Below are positions 25,107 to 34,217 of a stretch of 64,000 bases of DNA, piece after piece. The notes beneath the pieces were generated by a model. That model saw nothing but the letters and a program-made list of their open reading frames with translations, ran no database searches and was not told the origin of the DNA. Both the position numbers and the translations under genes were made by a program. Location of the stretch: NCBI GenBank assembly GCA_963839745.1, contig CAWIWC010000010.1, forward strand, positions 682,001-746,000, read 5' to 3'. Source of the DNA: JAIBJN01 sp963839745 (lineage in GTDB: Bacteria; Actinomycetota; Thermoleophilia; Gaiellales; Gaiellaceae). Each line of letters begins with the position of its first letter. Within the stretch, counting starts at the first letter, position 1.

Positions 25107-25112
25107 TATCCT
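25107..25112 (+). promoter_or_regulatory. Leaderless-type -10 (TATCCT) for rnhB
   Basis: TATCCT ends 7 bases before GTG 25120. There is no room for a Shine-Dalgarno. Confidence 0.5.
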
Positions 25113-25119
25113 CGCGCCC

Positions 25120-25806
25120 GTGGCGACAGTCCGCCGTCCGGGCCGCAAGCTCCTCGCATACGACCGCCGCCTGGGCGTGCGCTTCGTCGCGGGCGCGGAC
25201 GAGGCGGGGCGAGGGAGCCTCGCGGGCCCTCTCGTCACTGCGGGCGTCCTGTTCGACTACGAGCGCCTCCGCGACCACCGCGTCCGGCCGCTGGCGCTCC
25301 TCAACGACTCCAAGCAGGTTGACCCGGCCGACCGGGAGGAGCTCTTCCGCGCCGTCACGCGGTGCGCGACGCGCATTGCCGTTCGGGTGATCCCGCCGGC
25401 GGCCATCGACCGCGACGGCCTGCACCGCTCGAACCTCCGCGGGCTGCGCGAAGCGCTGGCCGCGCTCGCTCCTCCGGCCGAGGCCTGCCTCGTGGACGGG
25501 TTCCGGCTCGGCCCGCTCGCACCCGAGCACCAGGCCGTCGTCGATGGGGATACGAAGAGCGCCGCGATTGCCGCCGCCTCGATCGTCGCCAAGGTCGTCC
25601 GCGATCGCGCGATGCGCCGTTTTGACGCGGTCTTCCCGGGCTACGGCTTCGCCTCACACGTGGGGTACATCACGCCCGGGCATTCGGCAATCGTCCGCCG
25701 CCGCGGGCCAAGCGCGATCCACCGCCGGTCGTTCGACGCGCGCTGCTATGCAGAGCTCGAGGAAGCGGCGATCGAGACAGTCGCACTCGCGGCGGCTCGG
25801 GCCTGA
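25120..25806 (+). CDS. rnhB: Ribonuclease HII
   Basis: RNase HII cuts RNA in RNA/DNA hybrids and misplaced ribonucleotides. The 228-residue protein has the first catalytic acidic residues in GADEAGRGSLAGP near residue 26, LLNDSKQVDP near residue 66, an Asp in CLVDGF and DGDTKSAAIAAASIVAKV near residue 142. GTG 25120 is supported by the -10 element and by the start of the conserved region. Its last 59 bases overlap the yraN-like gene. Confidence 0.95.
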   Translation: MATVRRPGRKLLAYDRRLGVRFVAGADEAGRGSLAGPLVTAGVLFDYERLRDHRVRPLALLNDSKQVDPADREELFRAVTRCATRIAVRVIPPAAIDRDGLHRSNLRGLREALAALAPPAEACLVDGFRLGPLAPEHQAVVDGDTKSAAIAAASIVAKVVRDRAMRRFDAVFPGYGFASHVGYITPGHSAIVRRRGPSAIHRRSFDARCYAELEEAAIETVALAAARA

Positions 25807-26119
25807 GGCCGAGCGGCGCGTCCGCCGCCACTTCCGGCTCCGCGGCTACCTGATCCTCGACACAAACGCGTGGGTCGGCGGCTACGAGCTCGACCTCGTC
25901 GTCCGTCGCGGCCGCACGGTCGTCGTCTGTGAAGTCAAGGCCCGCAGCGGGCCGGAGTACGGCGACCCGCTGGAAGCCGTCGGCCCCGAGAAGGCACGCC
26001 GCGTTCGACAGGCTGCGGAGGCCTGGCTCGCGGGCAGGCCGGAGCTCGCAGGGCTCGACGTGCGGCTCGAAGCAGTCGGCGTGCACGGCCGCCGGATCCG
26101 GCGCGCCCCTTTCGACTGA
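25748..26119 (+). CDS. YraN/UPF0102 family nuclease-like protein
   Basis: A 123-residue protein of the YraN family, with a restriction-endonuclease-like fold. It contains GYELDLVVRRGRTVVVCEVKARSG (catalytic-type Glu...D...ExK) near residues 46-69 and the KARRVRQAAEAWL helix. The family often sits between rnhB and comM, as here, and is implicated in DNA repair or uptake. ATG 25748 is chosen because the conserved segment begins about 18 residues later. Confidence 0.88.
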   Translation: MQSSRKRRSRQSHSRRLGPEAERRVRRHFRLRGYLILDTNAWVGGYELDLVVRRGRTVVVCEVKARSGPEYGDPLEAVGPEKARRVRQAAEAWLAGRPELAGLDVRLEAVGVHGRRIRRAPFD

Positions 26120-26170
26120 TCCGTCACAGCCTTGGCGCATTCCGCGCGCCACGCGTGCGCGTTTCCTCCC

Positions 26171-26176
26171 TAGCGT
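26171..26176 (+). promoter_or_regulatory. Leaderless-type -10 (TAGCGT) for comM
   Basis: TAGCGT ends 6 bases before GTG 26183, with no Shine-Dalgarno between. Confidence 0.45.
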
Positions 26177-26182
26177 CATGGC

Positions 26183-27637
26183 GTGCTCGCACGTGCAGTC
26201 ACTCATGCGCTCGTCGGGCTCGAGGCGCGCCGCGTCGAGGTCGAAGCTCACCTCCAGCGCGGCGTCCCCGCGTTCGCGATCGTCGGGCTCCCGGACAAGG
26301 CTTGCCAGGAGGCCAAGGAACGCGTCAGGAGCGGCATTGCGAGCTCCGAGCTCGAATGGCCGCTGCGCCGGATCACGGTCAACCTCGCGCCCGCGGGGCT
26401 TCGCAAGGAGGGGTCGGGCTACGACCTTCCGATCGCGCTCGCTGTTCTCGCCGCCTCCCGGCAGATCCCGCCGGAGCGGCTCGCCGAGCACGCCGCGGTC
26501 GGCGAGCTGGCTCTCGACGGCCGCGTTCGGCCCGTCCCGGGCATCATCGTCGCTGCCGAGGCCGCTCGGCGCGCCGGTCTCGTTCGCCTTCTCTGTCCGC
26601 ATGAATCCGCGCCGGAGGCCGCGCTCGCCGGGATCGAGCCGGTTCCGCTCAGGCACCTCGCCGAGGCGGGCGCGTACCTCCGCGGGCGTCTAGAACTGGA
26701 CGCGGTCGAGCCGGCGAAGAGCGTCGCGAACGGCGGCGGCCTCGACCTGGCGGACGTGCGAGGCCAGGAGCGGGCCCGTCGTGCGCTCGAGATCGTGGCG
26801 GCGGGCCGGCACAACGTCCTCCTCGCCGGGCCGCCCGGAACGGGGAAGACGATGCTGTCCCGACGCCTTCCAGGGATCCTTCCGCCGCTCACCCTCGACC
26901 AAGCGTTGGAGGCGACGCGGATTCACTCCGTCGCCGGCGTGCTGCCGGCCGGGCGCCCCCTCGTCGATCGTCCCCCGTTCCGCGCGCCGCACCACACGGC
27001 TTCCGCGGCCTCGGTCGTCGGTGGCGGGCCGGGCCCTCGTCCGGGCGAGGTGAGCCTCGCCCACCACGGCGTCCTGCTGCTCGACGAGATGCCCGAGTTC
27101 CACCGTCCCGTGCTCGAAGCTCTGCGCCAGCCGCTCGAGGACGGTGTCGTATCGATCGCCCGGGCTGCCGGGCAGGCGCTCTTCCCAGCCCGGTTCGTGC
27201 TCGTCGGCACGATGAACCTCTGTCCGTGCGGCGCCCGTGGCGATCCGGCCGTCGAGTGCACGTGCACGCCCCAGAAGCTCGCCGCCTATGGCGGGAAGCT
27301 GTCGCGCGCGCTCATCGACAGATTCGACCTCGTGGTGCACATGCCGCGTCCGCGCGGAGTCGAGCTCGACACGCGCCCCGGCGAGGCGTCCAGGGTCGTG
27401 CGTGCCCGAGTGGTGCCGGCAGCACAGCAACTCGGCCGGAAGCGGCCCAGGCTCGGTGCTGATGCCCGCGCGCTTCTCACTCGCGCCGTCGACACCCTCC
27501 CGCTGTCGGCGCGCGGGCGCGCCCGCGTAGCGCGCGTGGCCGCGACGGTCGCCGCCCTGGCCGCCGAGGAGGAGATCGCGGCGGCCCACGTCGCCGAAGC
27601 CCTCTCGTACCGAGCTCCGCGGGAGCTGGTGACGTGA
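26183..27637 (+). CDS. comM: ComM-type Mg-chelatase-like AAA+ ATPase
   Basis: ComM is a branch-migration helicase used in natural transformation. The 484-residue protein has the N-terminal LonC-like domain (FAIVGLPDKACQEAKERVR), AAA+ Walker A LAGPPGTGKTMLSRRLPG near residue 214, RAPHHTASAASVVGGG, Walker B GVLLLDEMPEF, and a zinc-like CPCGARGDPAVECTC near residue 350. Its stop overlaps dprA (GTGA), so the two competence/recombination genes form an operon. Confidence 0.95.
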   Translation: MLARAVTHALVGLEARRVEVEAHLQRGVPAFAIVGLPDKACQEAKERVRSGIASSELEWPLRRITVNLAPAGLRKEGSGYDLPIALAVLAASRQIPPERLAEHAAVGELALDGRVRPVPGIIVAAEAARRAGLVRLLCPHESAPEAALAGIEPVPLRHLAEAGAYLRGRLELDAVEPAKSVANGGGLDLADVRGQERARRALEIVAAGRHNVLLAGPPGTGKTMLSRRLPGILPPLTLDQALEATRIHSVAGVLPAGRPLVDRPPFRAPHHTASAASVVGGGPGPRPGEVSLAHHGVLLLDEMPEFHRPVLEALRQPLEDGVVSIARAAGQALFPARFVLVGTMNLCPCGARGDPAVECTCTPQKLAAYGGKLSRALIDRFDLVVHMPRPRGVELDTRPGEASRVVRARVVPAAQQLGRKRPRLGADARALLTRAVDTLPLSARGRARVARVAATVAALAAEEEIAAAHVAEALSYRAPRELVT

Positions 27638-28512
27638 CGTACCCCTCCGTCACCCGGCGACGGGGTTACCCGCCGCTGCTCGCCGAGCTTCACGATCCAC
27701 CCGCTCGGCTCTACCTGCGCGGCGGCCCGCCCGAGGTCCTCGCGTTGCCCGCCGTGGCCGTGGTCGGCGCCCGTAGCTGCTCGCCGTACGGTGCGCAGGT
27801 CGCCCGCGAGCTGGCGCAATCGCTCGCCGCGGCCGGCGTGGTGGTAGTGAGTGGACTGGCCCGCGGCGTCGACGCCGAGGCCCACAGGGGTGCGCTCGCC
27901 GCCGGCGGGCTCACAGTCGCGGTGCTCGGCTGCGGCATCGACCGTGACTATCCGCGGGCGCACGCCGAGCTCGCGCGCAGAATCGCCGAGAACGGGCTGG
28001 TCGTGTCCGAGTACCCGCCGGGAGTCGAGCCGTCCCCGTGGCGCTTTCCGGCTAGGAACCGGATCATCGCCGGGCTTGCGAGAGCGACGGTCGTGGTGGA
28101 AGCTCGCGAGCGCTCCGGTGCCCTGATCACCGCCGACTTCGCGCTCGACCTCGGTCGAGAGGTCTTCGCGGCTCCCGGAGAGATCACGTCCGCCCTGAGC
28201 GCGGGCACGAACGATCTGCTGCGCCAGGGCGCGACCCCGCTGCTGTCTCCCGAAGACGTCCTCGAGACGCTCGGCCTGAAGGCAGCACCGCAGGCTGTTC
28301 CGGACGGCCTCTCCCCGAAAGCCAGGGCCCTGCTCGAGCGGCTTTCGGACGGAGCTCGGACGCTGGACGAGCTCGTACGAGCCACCGAAATCGACAGTGC
28401 AGGGGCCGCCGTAGTGCTGACCGAGCTGGAGCTCGCGGGCCTCATCGCGGTCGCCGACGGCGTGTATCGCCGAGCGACCGGCCGCGGCCCGCCTCGGACC
28501 GTCCGCTCGTGA
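27634..28512 (+). CDS. dprA: DNA processing protein DprA
   Basis: DprA loads RecA on incoming single-stranded DNA. The 292-residue protein has the Rossmann-like core: VAVVGARSCSPYG near residue 45, VVVSGLARGVDAEAHRGAL near residue 70, LGCGIDRDYP, SEYPPG and FPARNRIIAGLA. A C-terminal winged-helix-like segment (about residues 225-285) includes LLERLSDGARTLDELVRAT. It is coupled to comM. Confidence 0.95.
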   Translation: MTYPSVTRRRGYPPLLAELHDPPARLYLRGGPPEVLALPAVAVVGARSCSPYGAQVARELAQSLAAAGVVVVSGLARGVDAEAHRGALAAGGLTVAVLGCGIDRDYPRAHAELARRIAENGLVVSEYPPGVEPSPWRFPARNRIIAGLARATVVVEARERSGALITADFALDLGREVFAAPGEITSALSAGTNDLLRQGATPLLSPEDVLETLGLKAAPQAVPDGLSPKARALLERLSDGARTLDELVRATEIDSAGAAVVLTELELAGLIAVADGVYRRATGRGPPRTVRS

Positions 28513-28551
28513 ACGACAACTGAATAGGCCCTCCCGCGGAGAAGGACGGGG

Positions 28552-29469
28552 CTACGCCGGGAAGGAGCCTGGATCCTCGCAGGCCCTCCTGTGCAGCTCG
28601 TCGTCGATGTTGCGGCCCGTCACGATGAGGACGATCGCGCCGTCGACGTCGGCGAGCTGGGGGAGAGCCGCGAGCGCGGCGCCGGCTGCGCCCTCGGCGC
28701 GGATGCCGGCCTCGGCGTACGCCCCGACCGCGCGTGCCATGTCGCGCTCGGTGACGAGGAGCATGCGGCTCGCAACCTCACCGAGGACGTCGACCGCGAG
28801 CGGGATGGCGACGCGGACGGCGAGGCCGTCGGCGAAGGTCGCACTGCGATCGCTCTCCACGATGCCGCCGGCCTCCCACGACTCGGCCATCACCGGGGCG
28901 TCCTTGGCGGCGACGCCGATCCGTAGCGTGTCGGCTGAGCGGGCGCAGACGCGCAGGCCGATGCCGCCGAGCAGCGCGCCGCCCCCAACCGGTACGACGA
29001 CCGCCGACGGGGGTTCATCGAGCTGGTCGAGGATCTCATCCGTGATCGCGCCGTACCCCTCGTACTGCGCCATCTCGGCGCCGTCCTCGAAGAACGCGAG
29101 GCCGTGCTCGTTCGCGTAGCGCTGACCCTCGTCCCTCGCAGCTTCGAGATCGGTGCCGACGAGGCGGATCTCGGCTCCGAGCCCCTCGATCAGGGCGACC
29201 TTGGCCTGAGTCGCGCCTTCGGGCGCGTAGACGACCGCCCTCAGCCCGAGCCGCTGGGCGGCCCACGCGGTCGCGGCTCCGTGGTTCCCCGTCGAGGCGG
29301 TGACCACCGTGTCCGCGCCGGACTCCTGGTACGCGGTGATGACCGGCAGCGCGCCGCGCCACTTGAACGCTCCGAGCTCGTGCATGTCCTCGCGCTTGAG
29401 GAACAGCGGCCGGCCGCCACCGAGCGAGGGCGGGGCGGGTTCGAGCGGGGTCGGGGCGGGGTCGGTCAT
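28552..29469 (-). CDS. PLP-dependent threonine dehydratase-like lyase
   Basis: A 305-residue fold-type II PLP enzyme. The Schiff-base lysine is in GAFKWRGAL near residue 35. STGNHGAATAWA near residue 61 binds the substrate carboxylate and VPVGGGALLGG near residue 165 holds the phosphate. It lacks a C-terminal ACT domain, so it is a catabolic-type threonine/serine dehydratase-like enzyme. It is the last gene of a five-gene minus-strand operon, with an ATGA overlap to the amidohydrolase, so the real substrate may be a specialised hydroxy amino acid. Confidence 0.88.
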   Translation of the reverse strand: MTDPAPTPLEPAPPSLGGGRPLFLKREDMHELGAFKWRGALPVITAYQESGADTVVTASTGNHGAATAWAAQRLGLRAVVYAPEGATQAKVALIEGLGAEIRLVGTDLEAARDEGQRYANEHGLAFFEDGAEMAQYEGYGAITDEILDQLDEPPSAVVVPVGGGALLGGIGLRVCARSADTLRIGVAAKDAPVMAESWEAGGIVESDRSATFADGLAVRVAIPLAVDVLGEVASRMLLVTERDMARAVGAYAEAGIRAEGAAGAALAALPQLADVDGAIVLIVTGRNIDDELHRRACEDPGSFPA

Positions 29470-30311
29470 GCGAAGAGGCGCGAGGGATTCTCGCTGCGAA
29501 CCGTATCGAGGACGTTCTGTCCGAGCTCTGCGAGAGCCTTGAGGGTCGGGCCCGGGTCGACCACGGGGCGATCGCTTCCGTACACGAGCTGTGTCGCCCC
29601 AACGGTCTCCGCGCAGAGCCCGAGGGCTCGGGCGCCGTAGGAGGCCGTGTCGAGATGGATCCTCGGGTGGCTCGCGCGCTTGGGATCGCCGCCGCGCGAC
29701 TGGAGCCGCTCGAGCTGGATCGGGCCGCCTCCCGCCAGCACGGCGAAGATGACGTCCAGATCGGGGTAGCGCTCGACGCCGTCCTCGAGCCACGAGAAGT
29801 ACGCCGCCTGCATCTGCGCCGGGTAGTCGACGACCGCTGTCCACCACGCCGGCGCACCGCCGGGGGGAGGGCCCGGCGGGCCCGGATGGACGAAGAGCGG
29901 CTGACCGGCGTGGGCGAGCTCGTCCGGCAGGGCGCCGAGGCCGCGAACGACGGCCTGGGCCGAGACACAGGCGCCGGCGAAGCCGTCGAGGCAGCCGCCT
30001 GCGGCGAACGCCTGCAGGCGCCCGTCCGCGGTCGCCACGACCTCGCGCATGCCCTCGTTGTAGGCCTCCTCGAGCTCGGGCTCCCCCTCCGTCTCCATGG
30101 TGGGGGCGAGGCTGACGACGGCGATGTCGACGCCGTCGCGATCGAGCAGCGCGATTCGCTCGCCGAGATCGTTGTCGCGCTCGTCGATGGGGAACGTGCC
30201 CTCGCCGAGCTCGAGCGACCTCCCGACGATCCGTGGCGGCTCCCGGCGGGCCCGCAGCGCGTCGACGAGCTCGCGGGGCAGGAAGTGCTGGTGGACGTCG
30301 TAGGCGGGCAC
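29466..30311 (-). CDS. Amidohydrolase-2 family metal-dependent hydrolase
   Basis: A 281-residue TIM-barrel hydrolase of the ACMSD/amidohydrolase-2 group. Visible metal ligands are the HxH in YDVHQHFLP near residue 5, a His in FVHPGPPGPPP, and the Asp in YGSDRPVVDPG near residue 240. Family members decarboxylate or hydrolyse aromatic or lactone-like acids. GTG 30311 is chosen since the HxH motif should lie at the very N-terminus. It is 2 bases from the enolase-superfamily gene. Confidence 0.87.
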   Translation of the reverse strand: MPAYDVHQHFLPRELVDALRARREPPRIVGRSLELGEGTFPIDERDNDLGERIALLDRDGVDIAVVSLAPTMETEGEPELEEAYNEGMREVVATADGRLQAFAAGGCLDGFAGACVSAQAVVRGLGALPDELAHAGQPLFVHPGPPGPPPGGAPAWWTAVVDYPAQMQAAYFSWLEDGVERYPDLDVIFAVLAGGGPIQLERLQSRGGDPKRASHPRIHLDTASYGARALGLCAETVGATQLVYGSDRPVVDPGPTLKALAELGQNVLDTVRSENPSRLFA

Positions 30312-30313
30312 GG

Positions 30314-31423
30314 TCAGCTCACGGTGTACCGCTCGACCGCCTCTTCGTCGAGCTCGAATCCGAGACCCGGGCGGTCCGGGACGGCGAGGAGGCCGTCGGC
30401 GCTCGGCCGGACGGGCTCCGCGAGCATGAAGTCGCGGCGCTCGGGCGTCCAGCCCGGCGGGTCGAAGGCAACCTCGAGGAAGGGCCCGCCGCCGACGCCC
30501 GCCGCCAGGTGGAGGTTGGTGAGGAGCCCGATTCCGTTCGTCCACGTGTGTGGCGTAAACCAGAGGCCGGCCCCGAGCACGCGTTCCGCGAGCTCCCGGG
30601 CGCGGAGGAGGCCGACGGCGAGCACGGCGTCGGGCTGCAGGACGTCGAGTGCGCCTCTGTCGACATACTCGGCCAGCTCCCTGGGCGTGCGCGCCATCTC
30701 CCCGCCGGCGAGGCGCAGCCCGGAGTCGGCTCGCAGTCGCGCAAGGCCTTCGACGTCCTCGCCCGCAAGCGGCTCCTCGAGCCAGAGGACGTCCAGCTCG
30801 CCCAGGCGTGCCGCGAGCGCCGCGACGGCGTCGTACCCCAGCAGCGGCGCAACGTCGCCCGGCATGCGCCACCCCTGGTTGAGGTCGACCATGATCTCCA
30901 GGTCCGTCCCCACGGCTTCACGGACTGCCGTGACCGCCGCGAGGCCGGCCTCCGGCGCCTCCTTGTCGATCCTGACCTTCAGCGCGCGGAACCCCAGCTC
31001 GCGGAGGGCGAGCGTCGACTCGGCCCGCGCCCCTGGAGCGAGACGCCCCGCGGTGGACGCGTAGACCGGAATCTCGGTGAGAGCGCCGCCCAGGAGCTGG
31101 GCCGTCGGCACGCCCTTGGCCTTGCCGGCCAGGTCCCACAAGGCGGCCTCGACCGGCCAGTAGCGGCCGCCATGAAAGGCGATCGTCTCGAGCACCCGAA
31201 CGTGGCGCTCGATGTCCAGCGGGTCGTGCCCGACGAAGAGGCCGGCGTAGCGCTCGAAGCCGTCCATCGTGTCCCCAGAGCCGATGCCCGTCACGCCTTC
31301 GTCGGTGTCCACGTAGACGATCGTCGCCTCGAACGAGCGCCGCGGCTCGGGATCCCACGCGGGCTCGAAGGGCGGATCCAGCGGGAGGCGCAGCCGCCGG
31401 AGGCGGATGCCCGTGATCCTCAC
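30314..31423 (-). CDS. Enolase-superfamily enzyme (mandelate racemase/muconate lactonizing group)
   Basis: A 369-residue two-domain protein. The barrel shows a catalytic-type Lys in FRALKVRIDK near residue 170, metal ligands in MVDLNQGW, LWLEEPLAGED and LAGGEMAR, and a catalytic-type His in WFTPHTWTNG near residue 302. These enzymes dehydrate or racemise sugar acids or cyclise muconates. With an alcohol dehydrogenase, Fae-like protein and amidohydrolase in the same operon, an acid-sugar or aromatic-acid path is plausible. GTG 31423 overlaps the Fae stop (GTGA). Confidence 0.88.
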   Translation of the reverse strand: MRITGIRLRRLRLPLDPPFEPAWDPEPRRSFEATIVYVDTDEGVTGIGSGDTMDGFERYAGLFVGHDPLDIERHVRVLETIAFHGGRYWPVEAALWDLAGKAKGVPTAQLLGGALTEIPVYASTAGRLAPGARAESTLALRELGFRALKVRIDKEAPEAGLAAVTAVREAVGTDLEIMVDLNQGWRMPGDVAPLLGYDAVAALAARLGELDVLWLEEPLAGEDVEGLARLRADSGLRLAGGEMARTPRELAEYVDRGALDVLQPDAVLAVGLLRARELAERVLGAGLWFTPHTWTNGIGLLTNLHLAAGVGGGPFLEVAFDPPGWTPERRDFMLAEPVRPSADGLLAVPDRPGLGFELDEEAVERYTVS

Positions 31424-31932
31424 GAGCGCCGGAAGAACGGGTTCGAGGGCTCGCCCCGGAGCCCCAGCAGCTCTTCGATCGCCGGGCGCCCCTCCGCGCC
31501 GGCGGCGAGGGCCTCTCGGGTCGCCTCGACGTTGCCCGAGTAGATCGCCTCCTCGTCGTCGGCGGCCCAGTCGACCCAGACCGCGGCGATGAGGACGAGA
31601 TCGTCGACCTCGCCGGCGGGGATCGTTCCGTCGGCGACCGCCTCGAGCACGCCCTGTGCGACTCCGGCCTGGGCGGCGCCCCAGGTGAGCTCGGCGTGCC
31701 GGTCGCCGCGGATGTCGGCCTTGTTGACGAAGAGCGTCGCCGGCTTGACCGGCATGTTCGGACGCAGCACGGCCACGAACGGGATGTGGCCCTGACGCGG
31801 CGTCGCGAGCGCCGTCGCCCACGCGGTCTCGACGGGGCCTCCCTTACGGCCGAGCACCGTGTTCACGTGGGCGGCGCTGGGACCGCTGCCGGCGAAGCCC
31901 TCGCCCAGGAGCGTGCGCTCCGCGAACCTCAG
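31420..31932 (-). CDS. Formaldehyde-activating enzyme (Fae)-like protein
   Basis: The 170-residue product matches the Fae fold: GEGFAGSGPSAAHVNTVLG with the position-17-type histidine, GGPVETAWATALATPRQGH, FVAVLRPNMPVKPATLFVNK and DDLVLIAAVWVDWAADDE. Fae condenses formaldehyde with tetrahydromethanopterin; homologues of unknown role also exist. Here it lies between an alcohol dehydrogenase and an enolase-superfamily gene. No other C1-pterin gene is in the window. The only start that fits is CTG 31932, overlapping the dehydrogenase TGA. A missing or altered base is possible. Confidence 0.82.
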   Translation of the reverse strand: MRFAERTLLGEGFAGSGPSAAHVNTVLGRKGGPVETAWATALATPRQGHIPFVAVLRPNMPVKPATLFVNKADIRGDRHAELTWGAAQAGVAQGVLEAVADGTIPAGEVDDLVLIAAVWVDWAADDEEAIYSGNVEATREALAAGAEGRPAIEELLGLRGEPSNPFFRRS

Positions 31933-33026
31933 AAGGCGATCACCCCGCGTGCGACTTCGCCCGCGTTCATGGCCGCGAACGCCTCGTTGATCTCGTCCAA
32001 CCCGTACCGCCGCGAGACGAGCGCGTCCAGGTCGAGCCGGCCCTCCATGTACAGGTCGATCACGAGCGGCATGTCGACGTGCGGGCGGCACGAGCCGTAG
32101 AAGCTGCCCGTGACGACCTTCTCCTCCCGTGGGAGCCCCGGCCCAGGCAGGTCGGCGGTCGCGCCGACGGGGGGAATCCCGACCGCGACGACCGTGCCGC
32201 CTCGCCTGACGGCGTCGTACGCCTGCGCGACGACGCCCGGGGCGCCCGCCGTGTCGAAGGCGTAGTCCGCGCCGCGCCCGTCCGTGAGCTCGCGGAGGAG
32301 CCCGCCGACGTCTTCGCTCGTCGGATCCGCGGCGTGCGTCGCGCCCAGGCCGAGCGCGGTCTCCCGCTTGAAGGCGACGGGGTCGGCCGCGACGATCGCG
32401 CGCGCCCCTGCGAGCCGGCACCCGAGGATGGCGGAGAGCCCGACGCCGCCGGCGCCGTAGACGACTGCCGTGCTGCCGGGCTCGACGCGGGCTCGGAGGA
32501 CGGCCGCGCCGAATCCCGTCATCACCGCGCACCCGACGAGCGCCGCGATCTCGAGCGACGCGTCCTTACGCACCTTGACGCAACAGCTCTCCGGCACGAC
32601 GCAGCGCTCCGCGAAGGTCGAGAGGTAGGAGTAGTGGTAGAGCGACGTGCCGTTCTGGGAGAGGGCGAGCGTCCCGCCGGGCAGCGTCCCTTCGAACATG
32701 TCCGCCATGGCCACGTCGCAGAGGACGCCGCGGCCCTGGACGCAGTAGAAGCACTCGCCGCAGGAGGGGAGCCAGGAGAGGATCACGTGGTCGCCTTCGG
32801 CGATCGTCGCGACTCCCGCGCCGACGGCCTCGACCACCCCGGCGCCCTCGTGGCCGAGCACCGCCGGGAGCGGGTTCGGCGTCGCGCCGGTGATCACGTT
32901 CCAGTCGCTGTGGCAGACGCCGCTCGCGACGATGCGGACGGTGACCTCGCCGGGCCCCGGATCGGCGAGCTCGACCTCCTCGATGGTCAGAGGCTGTCCG
33001 ATCTCGCGGAGCACGGCGGCGCGCAT
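31929..33026 (-). CDS. Zinc-dependent alcohol dehydrogenase 1
   Basis: A 365-residue medium-chain dehydrogenase of the class III/formaldehyde-type group. Catalytic zinc ligands are the Cys in SGVCHSDWN, the His-Glu in GHEGAG and a later Cys. The structural zinc site is CGECFYCVQGRGVLC near residue 90. The NAD site is YGAGGVGLSAILG. It heads the operon with Fae, which suggests oxidation of a primary alcohol or a formaldehyde adduct. TAGAAT lies 7 bases before ATG 33026. Confidence 0.92.
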   Translation of the reverse strand: MRAAVLREIGQPLTIEEVELADPGPGEVTVRIVASGVCHSDWNVITGATPNPLPAVLGHEGAGVVEAVGAGVATIAEGDHVILSWLPSCGECFYCVQGRGVLCDVAMADMFEGTLPGGTLALSQNGTSLYHYSYLSTFAERCVVPESCCVKVRKDASLEIAALVGCAVMTGFGAAVLRARVEPGSTAVVYGAGGVGLSAILGCRLAGARAIVAADPVAFKRETALGLGATHAADPTSEDVGGLLRELTDGRGADYAFDTAGAPGVVAQAYDAVRRGGTVVAVGIPPVGATADLPGPGLPREEKVVTGSFYGSCRPHVDMPLVIDLYMEGRLDLDALVSRRYGLDEINEAFAAMNAGEVARGVIAF

Positions 33027-33033
33027 GCGCGCG

Positions 33034-33039
33034 ATTCTA
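33034..33039 (-). promoter_or_regulatory. Leaderless-type -10 (TAGAAT) for the Fae operon
   Basis: Minus-strand TAGAAT ends 7 bases before ATG 33026. This promoter faces away from the one at 33091 inside a 77-base divergent gap. Confidence 0.55.
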
Positions 33040-33090
33040 CGGCGGCGGCGACGCGGGCAAGGTGGAACACAAGCGCTCCTCGGGGCGCGG

Positions 33091-33096
33091 TAGGCT
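33091..33096 (+). promoter_or_regulatory. Leaderless-type -10 (TAGGCT) for alcohol dehydrogenase 2
   Basis: TAGGCT ends 7 bases before ATG 33104, with no Shine-Dalgarno between. Confidence 0.5.
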
Positions 33097-33103
33097 CGCC
33101 CGG

Positions 33104-34217
33104 ATGCGGATGCAGGCCGCCGTGCTGTGGGAGCCGGGTCGCCCCGTCGAGATCCTCGAGGTCGAGCTGGCGCCGCCGCAAGGCGGGGAGGTGCTCGTGA
33201 GGATCGCGGCCTGCGGGGTCTGCCACAGCGACCTGCACGTCGTCGACGGCGACCTGCCGGAGCCGCTGCCGCTCGTGATCGGTCACGAGGCGGCCGGCGT
33301 CGTGACCGAGGTCGGGCCCGGCGTCGAGCGCGTGCGACCCGGCGACCACGTCGTGCTCGCGCTCGTGCCCTCGTGCGGCGAGTGCGAGAGCTGCCGTGCC
33401 GGGCGGCCGAACTTCTGCGAGCAGGGCGCCCGGATGGCCTCGACGGGAACGCTTGCGGACGGCACCTCGCGGCTCTCGCTCGACGGGACGGACTTGCGCC
33501 ATTTCAACGCCGTCTCCTCGTTCGCCGAGCATGCCGTCGTGCCCGAGTCGGTCGCGGTGCCGATCCGCAAGGACGTGCCGCTCGACCTGGCTGCGCTGAT
33601 CGGCTGCGCGGTGCTCACGGGCTGGGGAGGGGTGACTCGGACCGCCGGCGTCGAGCCAGGGGCCGGCGTCGCCGTCATCGGCTGCGGGGGCGTCGGGCTC
33701 TCCGTGATCCAGGCCGCGCGCATCGTCGGCGCGGGCCCGATCGTCGCCGTGGACATGCGCCCGGACAAGCTCGAGCTCGCGGAGCGCCTCGGCGCGACCG
33801 CGACCGTCCAGGCGAAGCCGACCGCCGACACCGCACGGCGCGTACGCCATGCGACCGGGCGGCGGCGCCGACTACGCGTTCGAGGCCATCGGACGCGAGG
33901 AGACGATCCGCGAGGCCTGGGACTCGGTGCGCCCGGGCGGGACGGCCGTCGTCCTCGGCATCCCGCCGAAGGGCACGACCGTCGCGATCGACGCCTGGGG
34001 CTTCATCAACGAGAAGACCCTCAAGGGCTCCTTCCTCGGCTCCGCGAGCATCTACGAGGACGTCCCGCGGCTCATCGACCTCTACTCGACCGGAGAGCTC
34101 CTGCTGGAGGAGCTCGTCAGCGACCGGATTGCGCTCGCCGACCTGCCCGCGGCGTTCGACCGCCTGCGCGCCGGCGAGGCGGTCCGTCAGGTCGTCGTGT
34201 TCGACTCGGCCGGCTGA
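33104..34217 (+). CDS. Zinc-dependent alcohol dehydrogenase 2, one apparent frameshift
   Basis: A paralogue of dehydrogenase 1 with CGVCHSDLHVVDGDLP, GHEAAG, the structural zinc motif CGECESCRAGRPNFC and the NAD loop IGCGGVGLSVIQA. Near 33855-33862, in a G run, one extra base breaks the frame; dropping it restores TGGGADYAFEAIG and the end at TGA 34217, for about 370 residues. It is divergent from the Fae operon and may share its substrate or regulator. The 3' end overlaps the convergent ABC gene by 31 bases. Confidence 0.88.
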
